A stretch of 64,000 nt of DNA from Williamsia sp. (lineage in GTDB: Bacteria; Bacteroidota; Bacteroidia; Chitinophagales; Chitinophagaceae), in assembly GCA_015069695.1 (NCBI GenBank), contig JADCRZ010000007.1:1-64000 (forward strand). Direction: 5' to 3'. The notes beneath the pieces are model-generated. The model was not told the origin of the DNA. It searched no databases and saw only the letters and a program-made list of their open reading frames with translations. The first letter of the stretch is position 1. Every line of letters begins with the position of its first letter. The position numbers and the translations under genes were made by a program. Below are positions 18,818-26,935 of the stretch, piece by piece.

Positions 18818-20029
18818 TTACGCCATGCCCAGTCCTTTTTTAGTGCCTTCCCGCTTCTTCGGCAGCAGCCCGGCTTTCTTTTCCGGTTTCAGTGCTTCCG
18901 GTTTCTGCGCTACCTCTTTTTTTTTATCCTGACCGGCTTCCTGCTTTACGGCCTTTGAAGCAGCTTCTTTGCCCACGGACTGATATGCAGAAAGCGCCTC
19001 TTTTGTGATGAGTTTCATGTGTTCGTCGTACAGCTTGACGGTTTTATACCGGGGATCGGCTTCCATGAACATTTTGTGTGAGGCACCATCTTTTTCCAGC
19101 GTCACAGACTGTACGTTACCTTTTTGCAACGAAGCCATCAGCTTATCGGCTTTTTCGGTGTCTTTGAGTTCCGCAACCGGGAACTTGGCTACCGCTTGTT
19201 TTAAGTCGTAGCCGTACTTTTCATGAATTTGCTCCACCTTCATGTTGCCGTTCTTTTCTTTCTCCTCCGGGTTTAGCTGCAACCAGGCTTTGTAAGGCTG
19301 GCCTTCTTTCGTCACCAAATCTTTGTGCACTGCCCGGCCGTCCAGAAGGTTGAACGCTTCCTTGGCCGTTATTCCTTTGCCTTTATTGAGGTAAAACGTT
19401 TGTTCCGGCTTTGTGCCATCGTTCCGCTCCATGGAAGCCCGGTAATTGTTGAAAAAGTACATGTCGCTTGTTTCCGACTTGCGGAAATTCAGGATTGCCT
19501 CAAACGGCTTTTGATTGAACTCCGTTGAGAACCGCAATTGAAATTCCGGCTTGCCCTCGTACATCGCTTTTTCCAACGCCGATTTAAGGTCTTCGCCAAA
19601 GCCGGCATATTTGATGTTGTCGGCAAGGAAGTTGAAATTTTCTTGTTTCATGATGTCTGTTTTTTGAAGTAAGTCATATAAATCAAATTGTTGCTGGGCC
19701 ATCTTGTCCAAAACATCTTCAATGAAATCGTCTTCATCTAAATGATTTTGGTCTTTGCTCGCCGCACGGCTCTCTTGCCCTGCAACACTATTCGGTATTT
19801 GCCGCAGAATATCTTCCACCGTATTAAAGCGAATAAGCTCGTACTGGTGCTGAATGCCGTAATTGTTAATGATAAACTCAATGGCATCGTCCTTTGTTTT
19901 AAAAAACGACACATCCGGGCCTTCCAGCAAGAGTGAAGCATCGTTGTATGCCATCCACTTGTTTCCGTTGGCTAACGCAACAGTGGCGGCGTCAAGCACC
20001 TCCTCTGCTATGGGACGCGTTTCTGTCAT
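18818..20029 (-). CDS. ICE accessory protein, DUF3945/DUF4099-like, with basic C-terminal tail
   Basis: 403 residues, cytosolic. Residues about 130-210 (FNFLADNIKYAGFGEDLKSALEKAM, EFQLRFSTEF) and the repeat-like segments KGITAKEAFNLLDGRAVHKDL and YKAWLQLNPEEKEKNGNMK resemble the DUF3945-type proteins carried by Bacteroidota conjugative elements. The Lys/Glu/Pro-rich end closes with LLPKKREGTKKGLGMA, nearly shared with the large helicase at 31.2 kb. Function unknown. Its ATG overlaps the traN stop by 4 bp. Confidence 0.75.
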   Translation of the reverse strand: MTETRPIAEEVLDAATVALANGNKWMAYNDASLLLEGPDVSFFKTKDDAIEFIINNYGIQHQYELIRFNTVEDILRQIPNSVAGQESRAASKDQNHLDEDDFIEDVLDKMAQQQFDLYDLLQKTDIMKQENFNFLADNIKYAGFGEDLKSALEKAMYEGKPEFQLRFSTEFNQKPFEAILNFRKSETSDMYFFNNYRASMERNDGTKPEQTFYLNKGKGITAKEAFNLLDGRAVHKDLVTKEGQPYKAWLQLNPEEKEKNGNMKVEQIHEKYGYDLKQAVAKFPVAELKDTEKADKLMASLQKGNVQSVTLEKDGASHKMFMEADPRYKTVKLYDEHMKLITKEALSAYQSVGKEAASKAVKQEAGQDKKKEVAQKPEALKPEKKAGLLPKKREGTKKGLGMA

Positions 20030-20790
20030 TTTAAGTCGGGTAAAAGCGTGGCTTGCATCAATTTTCGATTACCAAGCTTTAGCAGTAAGTGTCGGCCGCC
20101 ATTCTTTTCTCTCACCTGCAAACCGAAATACTTTGCGTCGGGTATGGTAAACTTCTGAAGAGCAATCACAGCCACCGACTTTTCCATACCTTTTACGACA
20201 GAGACATTGCCAGCCGTGTATAATGGCTGTATATCCACTTCCTGAGCAGCGGTCCGCTTACTTTGTTTTTGGTCGGCAATAAAAAACCGGAGCCATTCCA
20301 CTTCATAATCTAGTGGGCTGTCATTCTCCAAACCCAACTGCAGGTACATTACGTCATTTTTGATGTAAATGCCCAAGACTTCCAATCGAATATTCCACTT
20401 GCTACTGTGTAACCCTTTCACGGTTTTGGGATTGTCCAAAATGCCGTTGGCATAGGTTTCCATGCTGGCTCTGTTTTGAATGGGCAGGTGAAAGCTGGTG
20501 CTGGTTGGGTTTGGGTCGTAGCAAACAGTAAAACAATAAATGCTGCCGTCTTCGGTGGCGACACTAAGGTTGGTTTCTGAAAATCCTTTAGCGCCTGCTT
20601 TTACAAGCAGCAAATTGGGAACATCTTTTACCTGCTGCGCCAAAACCGATGCAGTGCCACGGTCTACGTGTTTTATGGCAAACGGGAAAAGCAAGCTGGT
20701 AGTTTTGTCGGTGGAAAGGCAAAGGGAACTTTGTGCCGTCGAGTTGAGGCAAATGCAAGATAGCAGTGTAGCGAAAAGAAGTTGTTTCAT
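20026..20790 (-). CDS. traN: Conjugative transposon protein TraN (DUF4138, VirB9-like)
   Basis: 254 residues with a signal peptide (MKQLLFATLLSCICLNSTAQ). The beta-rich periplasmic protein of the mating-pair apparatus, recognised by the DUF4138 pattern: LLFPFAIKHVDRGT, VLAQQVKDVPNLLLVKAG, an LQLGLENDSPLDYEVEWLRFFI block and a C-terminal KYFGLQVREKNGGRHLLLKL. It is thought to form the outer part of the channel with TraM. It lies 30 bp after traM and overlaps the next gene by 4 bp. Confidence 0.93.
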   Translation of the reverse strand: MKQLLFATLLSCICLNSTAQSSLCLSTDKTTSLLFPFAIKHVDRGTASVLAQQVKDVPNLLLVKAGAKGFSETNLSVATEDGSIYCFTVCYDPNPTSTSFHLPIQNRASMETYANGILDNPKTVKGLHSSKWNIRLEVLGIYIKNDVMYLQLGLENDSPLDYEVEWLRFFIADQKQSKRTAAQEVDIQPLYTAGNVSVVKGMEKSVAVIALQKFTIPDAKYFGLQVREKNGGRHLLLKLGNRKLMQATLLPDLK

Positions 20791-20820
20791 AAAAACCGAT
20801 ATGGGGTTTTGAAAAAGTTG

Positions 20821-22086
20821 TTATTGAATGGATGTGTTTTTTAAAAGCACTTTGTAGCCTGCTTTCACAAATACTTTCACCTGTTTCACTTTGCGGCTCA
20901 ACAAGTTTTTTACGGAGCTAATGCCCGCCGAAGCCAATTGCGCCTTCATTGACGGGTCCATTGAGGAGAGTTCCAAAAGTTGAAGGCTGTTATCGGCCGA
21001 TTGTTTGGCTACATCGCGGGAAATGGCGCCGGGCACATACAAGCCTTGCAGGCCATCCATGTCATACACCGTGAGTTTCACCGGCATAATGGAGTTGCCG
21101 GTTCTGATGCTGCTGATTTCCACTTCCAGCCGCTCGTTATTTAGGGATGCCAGGCCATTGGCGTACGTACCCTTTGGAACAAGCTTCCCGTTGATGTACA
21201 CCGAAGTCAGAAGGCGCAACCGCAAAACCGAACCATTGGTGATGGTTTGAGAAGTAAGAACTTCGGCTTCAATCCCGACATCCTCCACCGTGTCCTTTGT
21301 TTCCTGCTCCAGTGACAGGAACCCATTGCCGCTTGGCCTATTTTGGAACCCGAACAAACTGACGCTGGATTTCTGGGATGATTTGCTTACCGGATAGGTA
21401 AGACTTTTTTTGTCGGAGGTAGCTTCCTTTAGCCGGTTCTTGACACGCTCTGGATGCTGTATGTCCAGTATTTTGTCGAGTGTCGTGCCTATTTGTTTCA
21501 TTTCCCCATCTTCGCTGTCGGATGCCTGCATGCCTTCCATCATGCTTTGCAGCCGGTTCATTTGTTCCGTCATTGCTGCATCGCTCTCCTGTTGTTCATC
21601 TGCTTTGGAGGCTGCTTTTTCCACGGCAGGCTTATCCAACTCTTTTTGCAACGTAGCCAGCTTCTGCATTAGCTTTTGTTCTGGTGGTGTGGCGCCTGTT
21701 TCATACGGCGATGAATTAAGCGGCTGATTGTACTTCGCCGAGGTTTGCTCCGTGATTTGCTGCAAGGCGTTTGGCACCGGCGCCTGATTGGTATCTACAC
21801 GAGCTTTGTAATACGGGTCGTTTCGCATCCACTCTTCCAACTTCGCCGAGTCTCGGCGAGCTTTGTCATAAAAACTTAGCTTGTTGTCGTCTTTGTCATC
21901 ACTTATTTTAGATGCTGGCAAATTCAGGTTCAATCCCTGCGAGGCGACAGGTGTTTTATCAGGCGATGCGGTGCCACCGCCCAGGGCCCAAAAAGCCATC
22001 GTTAAAAATGGAATGACCAATAAGGGCAACACCAATAGCATCTTGCGTTTTCGCAGAAACGCCTGCGAACGGTTCTCACTTTTCAT
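20821..22086 (-). CDS. traM: Conjugative transposon protein TraM (VirB10-like)
   Basis: 421 residues with one N-terminal membrane helix (LLVLPLLVIPFLTMAFWALGGG, about 17-38), a long Gln/Glu-rich coiled linker (about 110-240) and a C-terminal TraM domain (VLTSQTITNGSVLRLRLLTSVYINGKLVPKGTYANGLASL, LTVYDMDGLQGLYVPGAI). It spans the periplasm as the VirB10 analogue of the type IV system. It overlaps the upstream TraL-like gene by 11 bp, indicating translational coupling. Confidence 0.93.
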   Translation of the reverse strand: MKSENRSQAFLRKRKMLLVLPLLVIPFLTMAFWALGGGTASPDKTPVASQGLNLNLPASKISDDKDDNKLSFYDKARRDSAKLEEWMRNDPYYKARVDTNQAPVPNALQQITEQTSAKYNQPLNSSPYETGATPPEQKLMQKLATLQKELDKPAVEKAASKADEQQESDAAMTEQMNRLQSMMEGMQASDSEDGEMKQIGTTLDKILDIQHPERVKNRLKEATSDKKSLTYPVSKSSQKSSVSLFGFQNRPSGNGFLSLEQETKDTVEDVGIEAEVLTSQTITNGSVLRLRLLTSVYINGKLVPKGTYANGLASLNNERLEVEISSIRTGNSIMPVKLTVYDMDGLQGLYVPGAISRDVAKQSADNSLQLLELSSMDPSMKAQLASAGISSVKNLLSRKVKQVKVFVKAGYKVLLKNTSIQ

Positions 22087-22576
22087 ACACTCTATTTTGT
22101 TTTTGTAATTGATAGATTTCTTCCAGCATCCGAATACTGTCCATCAGCATGGGTCTTTGAAAAAGTATGCTGTCATGGCTTTGTGTGTTTTTCACTCGTA
22201 AGCTGTCCATGTACCGTTTAAAAGCTTGTATTTTTTGAAACGTGGCTTCGCTTACATAATCAACGCCTTCCTGAATTTCAGAGCCGGTTTTGTCAACGTG
22301 CTGCGGCTTACGGATTGGCTCCACTCGAATGTTCGTTTGGTCTCCATCCTTCAGAACGGCTGTTGCCAATACAAACAAGCTGTAACCGCCACCTAAGAGA
22401 AAGAACAAGACCACAACCACCTTTAACCTTTTGGTTTCCATTCGCTCGACTTGCTTATTCATTTGCGTAGCAAAACCACGCTGCAATCGTTGCACGCCCT
22501 GGCTGATTTTCTGCGCCATTTTATCCGAAGCTGTTGCAGGCCCTTCTTCTGTCCGTATTTTCCGCTTGTTCAACAT
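22076..22576 (-). CDS. TraL-position inner-membrane protein of the conjugation operon
   Basis: 166 residues with a basic cytoplasmic N-terminus, one membrane helix (about 51-72, LKVVVVLFFLLGGGYSLFVLA) and a periplasmic domain rich in short helices. By position (between TraK and TraM) it corresponds to TraL of CTnDOT-type systems, but it is longer and I do not see the DUF3989 pattern clearly, so no symbol is given. It starts 1 bp after the traK stop. Confidence 0.75.
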   Translation of the reverse strand: MLNKRKIRTEEGPATASDKMAQKISQGVQRLQRGFATQMNKQVERMETKRLKVVVVLFFLLGGGYSLFVLATAVLKDGDQTNIRVEPIRKPQHVDKTGSEIQEGVDYVSEATFQKIQAFKRYMDSLRVKNTQSHDSILFQRPMLMDSIRMLEEIYQLQKQNRVYEK

Positions 22577-22577
22577 T

Positions 22578-23183
22578 TTACCGGTTTTGAGTTTTTATAT
22601 CGCTGTTGTCCAGCGTTCGCCATTTTTCAATCAAGAAACCATGTGGGTTATTATCGGACCTCGTTACGTTTCGCAGGTACCCTTCAGTTACAAGGTTGCG
22701 GGTAACGATGGTGGCCGGGCGGATGATGCGTTGCTGGCCTTTGAAGCGGAAGTAAAACGGATAAACCGACGTGTTGATCTCTATGCTGTCGGCTTGTATT
22801 TCCTGGCTGATGTTGCCGGCAATCATGTTTGAGTAATAGCCGTTTTCTTTCAGGTTGTCGTACTGTTGTTTGGCCGAAGCGTCGGCGAGGTAAAGGGCTT
22901 TGGTAATGTTTGTTTGAATTACTTTTTCATCTGGATCAAGCGAAAAGAAATAGTAATGAAACATTTTTACGTGGTCGCGGGCTTCCACAGGAATGTTGTC
23001 TTTTCTATCGGCTGAATAGGCTTCCAGAGCCTTACCATTGGCCAAGATGAAAATCTTTTGCTGCGACTGGGAAGCGAGTTGGTAGCTTTTGTAGGAGATG
23101 AAAACCGCTATGCTCAAACTGCCCAATAGAAAGAAAAGTGAAAACAGCCGGATATACCGGAAGGAAGTATCAATATTTTTCAT
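22578..23183 (-). CDS. traK: Conjugative transposon protein TraK
   Basis: 201 residues from ATG 23183 (MKNIDTSFRYIRLFSLFFLLGS); two upstream ATGs would add up to five residues. The N-terminal helix is followed by the TraK signature YQLASQSQQKIFILANGKALEAY, then VEARDHVKMFHYYFFSLDPDEKVI and a C-terminal IRPATIVTRNLVTEGYLRNV. VirB8-like bitopic component of the inner-membrane complex. An 88-bp spacer without an obvious gene separates it from traJ. Confidence 0.94.
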   Translation of the reverse strand: MKNIDTSFRYIRLFSLFFLLGSLSIAVFISYKSYQLASQSQQKIFILANGKALEAYSADRKDNIPVEARDHVKMFHYYFFSLDPDEKVIQTNITKALYLADASAKQQYDNLKENGYYSNMIAGNISQEIQADSIEINTSVYPFYFRFKGQQRIIRPATIVTRNLVTEGYLRNVTRSDNNPHGFLIEKWRTLDNSDIKTQNR

Positions 23184-23286
23184 TTTCTGAAACATCACAC
23201 ATCACGTTTTCGGGTTCACACACTGTTTCAAAATCCAGCAGTACAAAATGACTGCTATTAAACTTTTTCAAAAGCCCATATCCCAT

Positions 23287-24534
23287 TCACACTTGCGCAC
23301 CGCCGCCTGCATTGGATTTTTCACTTCCGTTGCCCGATGAGGGCGTTTCACCGGATAGCTTTTCTTTCATGTAGTTGTTTGTAGTTCCACCACCGCCATC
23401 TTTGAAGTAGCCATTAGAACTGCCAAACGAAGCCATGCTGCTGGTCATCTGGTTGTAGGTACTTCCCAATACGTCTTTTACCATTGAAGCACTGCTATTC
23501 ATCGTGGTTTGGCCGGAGCTGCTCATTAGGTTCGTTACCTTGTACAGCAGGGTATTTCCACCGCCTGCGTGAATGATGTAGTTTGCCACCGAAGGCACCG
23601 TGAAATAACCTACAATGCCGATGACCATGAATATGAGATAGGCTGTATCGGTGGTGGAGAAAAATGTATCGCCGTTAGAGGCAATCTGCTGCAAGTCCAC
23701 CTTCAGCATATTCTCCTGAATTTTTCCCATGATGCCGCCAAAAATGTTGGCGACGGGCAACCACAAAAAAATATTCAGGTAACGGGCAATCCAAACAGTA
23801 AGGGTGTGTTGAAAGCCGTCAAATACCGCAATGCCGAAAACAAGAGGACCAAGAATAGCCAGCACAATCAGGTAAAACGTTCGGATGGTGTTGATACAAA
23901 GCGCTGCCGCTTCAAATAAGATTTTGAGTATTTCGGACATCCATTGCTTGATGGCGTTGCGAAAATTATACGAGGCTTTTGCCATGGCAAACTTGATGTC
24001 GTTGCCAATGCCATCGAAGAAACCTTCTTCTTCATTGCCATAGTTGTACTTGTACCATTTATCACGGTCGCCGCTACCGGAAGGTCCTACATACATTTCC
24101 CAATACGGCGTCTTCTTTATGGCTTCTTCTTTCATCTTTAGAAGTTGCGCCACGGCTTCATCGGAGTTTTTCACAACGGATGCTGTTGCCGTAACGGTTG
24201 GCTTCATTACACCGTTAATCATGGCAATGACGGAAGGAAAAATAAGAACGGCAAAGCCCAAGACAAAGGGCCGGAACAGCGGATAAAAATCCACCGGCTC
24301 CGCTCGTGCTATGTGCCCCCACACCCGGGCCGCAATGTACCAGGTGGCAGCAAAGCCGGCAATGCCCCGGCCCACACCAATCAACTGGCTGCAAAGCGGC
24401 AGCATGTCCGTGTAAAGTGTATCCAACACTTCTTGCAGGCTTCTAATCTTGTCTGCAACGTTTTGGGCGTTTGCTGCTGCCGGTAACAGAAAGGCAGGCA
24501 GCAGCAATGCGATAAGTTTCACACACGATTTCAT
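23287..24534 (-). CDS. traJ: Conjugative transposon protein TraJ (VirB6-like)
   Basis: 415 residues from ATG 24534, with an N-terminal signal sequence and six to seven hydrophobic segments. TraJ-family blocks are ADKIRSLQEVLDTLYTDMLPLCSQLIGVGRGIAG, the FYPLFRPFVLGFAVLIFP helix, LAILGPLVFGIAVFDGF, YLNIFLWLPVANIFG and VPSVANYIIHAGGG. The Ser/Gly/Asn-rich tail is disordered. Polytopic inner-membrane component of the transfer channel. It follows the TraI-like genes after about 30 bp. Confidence 0.94.
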   Translation of the reverse strand: MKSCVKLIALLLPAFLLPAAANAQNVADKIRSLQEVLDTLYTDMLPLCSQLIGVGRGIAGFAATWYIAARVWGHIARAEPVDFYPLFRPFVLGFAVLIFPSVIAMINGVMKPTVTATASVVKNSDEAVAQLLKMKEEAIKKTPYWEMYVGPSGSGDRDKWYKYNYGNEEEGFFDGIGNDIKFAMAKASYNFRNAIKQWMSEILKILFEAAALCINTIRTFYLIVLAILGPLVFGIAVFDGFQHTLTVWIARYLNIFLWLPVANIFGGIMGKIQENMLKVDLQQIASNGDTFFSTTDTAYLIFMVIGIVGYFTVPSVANYIIHAGGGNTLLYKVTNLMSSSGQTTMNSSASMVKDVLGSTYNQMTSSMASFGSSNGYFKDGGGGTTNNYMKEKLSGETPSSGNGSEKSNAGGGAQV

Positions 24535-24563
24535 ACACACAAATTCATTTTATCACAAAATCT

Positions 24564-25187
24564 CTATCTCACACCGGCAATCTTTCGCGACACATCTACG
24601 TTTGCCTGCTCCGCTTTTCGTTGCAAGGCTAACAACGCCGTATTGTTGTTGAATTCTTTCAAGAATGAAAATTGTTCCACCACAGCGGTATAGATGCGGT
24701 CAACGGCTTGTAAGCGTTCGTCATCACTCATCCGGAGTTTACCTGCGGTTATGACCATCAGCAGTTCGTCAACGCTCTTCGTTGTTTGCTTCAGCAACGC
24801 CCCATATATTTTTACTAAGTGAGCGATTTCGTCAGGTGTGAACTGTTTTTCTTGCTTAAAGCGGTTGAAAGCAGCTTTGTATTCTTTTACAATTTGTACC
24901 TGATAACTAATGATATCAGCAATGCGCTGATACTTCCGGACACCGGGGCTTACTTCAAATAACGCATCCAGAAAATTCTTGTGCAGGTTGAAATTTCCCT
25001 CGGAAATGTCCTTAACGGCTGTGTAACCTTTGTACAGAATTTTATAGCCGTCGTACATGTTTTGCAGGATTTTTTTGAACTGGGCGAGTTTTTCAACATT
25101 AAGCAAAAGTTGCTGTGCTTCTTCGCCTTGAGCCTTCACCACCAATGAACTTGCACACAGCCACAGCACTACCAGAAGCTTTTTCAT
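24564..25187 (-). CDS. TraI/VirB5-like secreted protein, copy 3
   Basis: 207 residues, signal peptide (MKKLLVVLWLCASSLVVKAQ), then an almost all-helical protein. GNFNLHKNFLDALFEVSPGVRKYQRIADIISYQVQIVKEYKAAF and the C-terminal LLALQRKAEQANVDVSRKIAGVR are shared with the next gene upstream. VirB5-type helical proteins are minor pilus or adhesion components; that role here is inferred from fold, signal peptide and place between TraG and TraJ. The ATG overlaps the previous stop by 4 bp. Confidence 0.8.
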   Translation of the reverse strand: MKKLLVVLWLCASSLVVKAQGEEAQQLLLNVEKLAQFKKILQNMYDGYKILYKGYTAVKDISEGNFNLHKNFLDALFEVSPGVRKYQRIADIISYQVQIVKEYKAAFNRFKQEKQFTPDEIAHLVKIYGALLKQTTKSVDELLMVITAGKLRMSDDERLQAVDRIYTAVVEQFSFLKEFNNNTALLALQRKAEQANVDVSRKIAGVR

Positions 25188-25828
25188 TTTATACCGTTTA
25201 TGGCTCTTGAAATATTAATTTCGGTCTGCGCACGTGAACGCTGCACCGATAGCAAATGCAGTTCGTTAATGTAAGATGAACTGAAAGCGAACTTGCTTTG
25301 CATATCGGCATAAAGTGCATCAATGCGCTTTATCCGTTCATCGTCTTTCATTTCATAGTCACCCGAAGTAATAAGGTGGATTAGAACATCTATCGTTTCC
25401 AAACAATCTGCAAGAAGGAAGTCGAAAACACTTTTGCAATGCTCCAATTCTTTGGGTGTGAACTGTTGGGACTGACCAACGCCTTGAAGCGCCGCCTTCG
25501 TAGCCTTTACAATACGCATTTGGTAAGCAATAATCTCAGCCACCTTTGCATATTTGCGGATAGCAGGATTAATTTCTGCCAAGGAGTTAAAAAAATCACG
25601 GTGCAAGTTGAAATCTCCGTCCTTGATGTGCCGAACGGTTTTGATCCCTTTGCCGGCGATCTCGTACCCTTTTTTTGCATAGCCGAGGTAAACCTGCAGC
25701 GCCGCAATTTGTTGCAGCAGGTATTTTTTCTGCGTTTTCTTTTGTTGAAACCATTCGCTCCAGGTTTGTGCCTGGCTGCTTTGTTCAACAAACAGCAGTA
25801 TTCCTACAATGAAAGCAAACTTTATCAT
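25184..25828 (-). CDS. TraI/VirB5-like secreted protein, copy 2
   Basis: 214 residues with a signal peptide and an all-helical mature part. DGDFNLHRDFFNSLAEINPAIRKYAKVAEIIAYQMRIVKATKAA and LLSVQRSRAQTEINISRAINGIK align without gaps to the corresponding segments of the adjacent copy, so the two are tandem paralogues that have diverged strongly. Periplasmic or pilus-associated component of the conjugation system by context. Followed with a 4-bp overlap by copy 3. Confidence 0.8.
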   Translation of the reverse strand: MIKFAFIVGILLFVEQSSQAQTWSEWFQQKKTQKKYLLQQIAALQVYLGYAKKGYEIAGKGIKTVRHIKDGDFNLHRDFFNSLAEINPAIRKYAKVAEIIAYQMRIVKATKAALQGVGQSQQFTPKELEHCKSVFDFLLADCLETIDVLIHLITSGDYEMKDDERIKRIDALYADMQSKFAFSSSYINELHLLSVQRSRAQTEINISRAINGIK

Positions 25829-25861
25829 AACACACGATTTCCTTCTTCACGAATTAAAACT

Positions 25862-26542
25862 TCACAAGCCGAGGCCATATAGCCTTCTTACGTATTCAAT
25901 CTCGCCTTTGGCGACTGCCCGTTGCAGGCTAATCATTTTGTTTTGGTTGTTGAAGTCTTTAATGTCCACGTACTGTTGCTCCATGTTATCGGCCACAGTG
26001 TTGATAATTTCCAGCCGCTTGGCATCCGTCATCTGCGTGATGAAAGCATTCACCACCAAAAACAGTTGGTCAACATTTTTGCCGCTCTCCTCCATCATGC
26101 CGGCATAGATGTTGAACATATAGTCAAGCTCCTCTTTTGTAAAGTTCTTGTCTTGCCGGAACAGGGCCCAAGCCCCTTTGTACTCGGCCACAATCTGCAC
26201 TTGCCGCTGCACGATGTCTTTCACCCGCTGATAGTAGGCCAGAACCGTTTTCACCTGCCGCAACTCCTGAAAATAATCATCGTACAGTTTGCGTTGCTTT
26301 TCCACCCAATCCTTGATCTCGTCGAGCTTCAACTGCGACATTTTGTTTTCCAGCGTCTTTTGCGCATTCTGCAGCCAGATGGTTTTGTTTTGCAGCCGCT
26401 GAATTTTGAGGTCCACAGCCTTGATGACTTTAATGACCGCCTGTTTGATGATTTCCATGATCGGGTCTTGCGCCTTGGCTTCTTGCTGCGGCAGCACCAA
26501 ACAGCACATAATCAGTCCCACGCTTGCCAACAACTTTTTCAT
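25862..26542 (-). CDS. traI: Conjugative transfer protein TraI (VirB5-like), copy 1
   Basis: 226 residues, signal peptide, then long helices with coiled-coil character (IQRLQNKTIWLQNAQKTLENKMSQL). The central YDDYFQELRQVKTVLAYYQRVKDIVQRQVQIVAEYKGAWALF and C-terminal MISLQRAVAKGEIEYVRRLYGLGL fit the DUF4141/TraI family of CTnDOT-like elements and resemble the two following proteins. The best of the three for the canonical TraI name. It follows a small lipoprotein gene by 7 bp. Confidence 0.85.
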   Translation of the reverse strand: MKKLLASVGLIMCCLVLPQQEAKAQDPIMEIIKQAVIKVIKAVDLKIQRLQNKTIWLQNAQKTLENKMSQLKLDEIKDWVEKQRKLYDDYFQELRQVKTVLAYYQRVKDIVQRQVQIVAEYKGAWALFRQDKNFTKEELDYMFNIYAGMMEESGKNVDQLFLVVNAFITQMTDAKRLEIINTVADNMEQQYVDIKDFNNQNKMISLQRAVAKGEIEYVRRLYGLGL

Positions 26543-26549
26543 ATTCGCT

Positions 26550-26930
26550 CTATTTTAATTTTTCAAATTTGTTAGCGCCGGAAAACAAAACACCGCTTTT
26601 GGGGTCAAACGTGTAAATCTTGCCCGAGCGGGCCTCTTGCAACTTTTTGCCCTGCGCATCGTAGATGGCGGCTGTCGTGGTAACCTTATACTCGGGCTCT
26701 TGTGGTTGTCCGGCTAATACCCGCTCGTATCGCCAACGCCGGGTCAATTGGTATTGGTTTGCCGTAGCATTTTGCAACTCGATAGCCAGCGTATCCCATT
26801 CCTTGCCATACTCATGTTGGGATACATGAACGTATGTACCGGGTATAAACGCTTGCACATCGTCGGCCGGAGCCGAATTGCAACTGGCGAAGAAGGTCAA
26901 AAAGCCCAAAATGGCGATAACAGGTTTCAT
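26550..26930 (-). CDS. Small lipoprotein of the conjugation operon
   Basis: 126 residues with a signal peptide and lipobox (FFASCNSA, Cys about 17). The mature part is beta-rich (FIPGTYVHVSQHEYGKEWDTLAIELQNATANQYQLTRRWRYER) and ends KSGVLFSGANKFEKLK. I know no functional assignment; by position between TraG and TraI it may be the VirB7-like lipoprotein or an entry-exclusion factor. It lies 5 bp downstream of traG. Confidence 0.75.
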   Translation of the reverse strand: MKPVIAILGFLTFFASCNSAPADDVQAFIPGTYVHVSQHEYGKEWDTLAIELQNATANQYQLTRRWRYERVLAGQPQEPEYKVTTTAAIYDAQGKKLQEARSGKIYTFDPKSGVLFSGANKFEKLK

Positions 26931-26935
26931 ATTCT

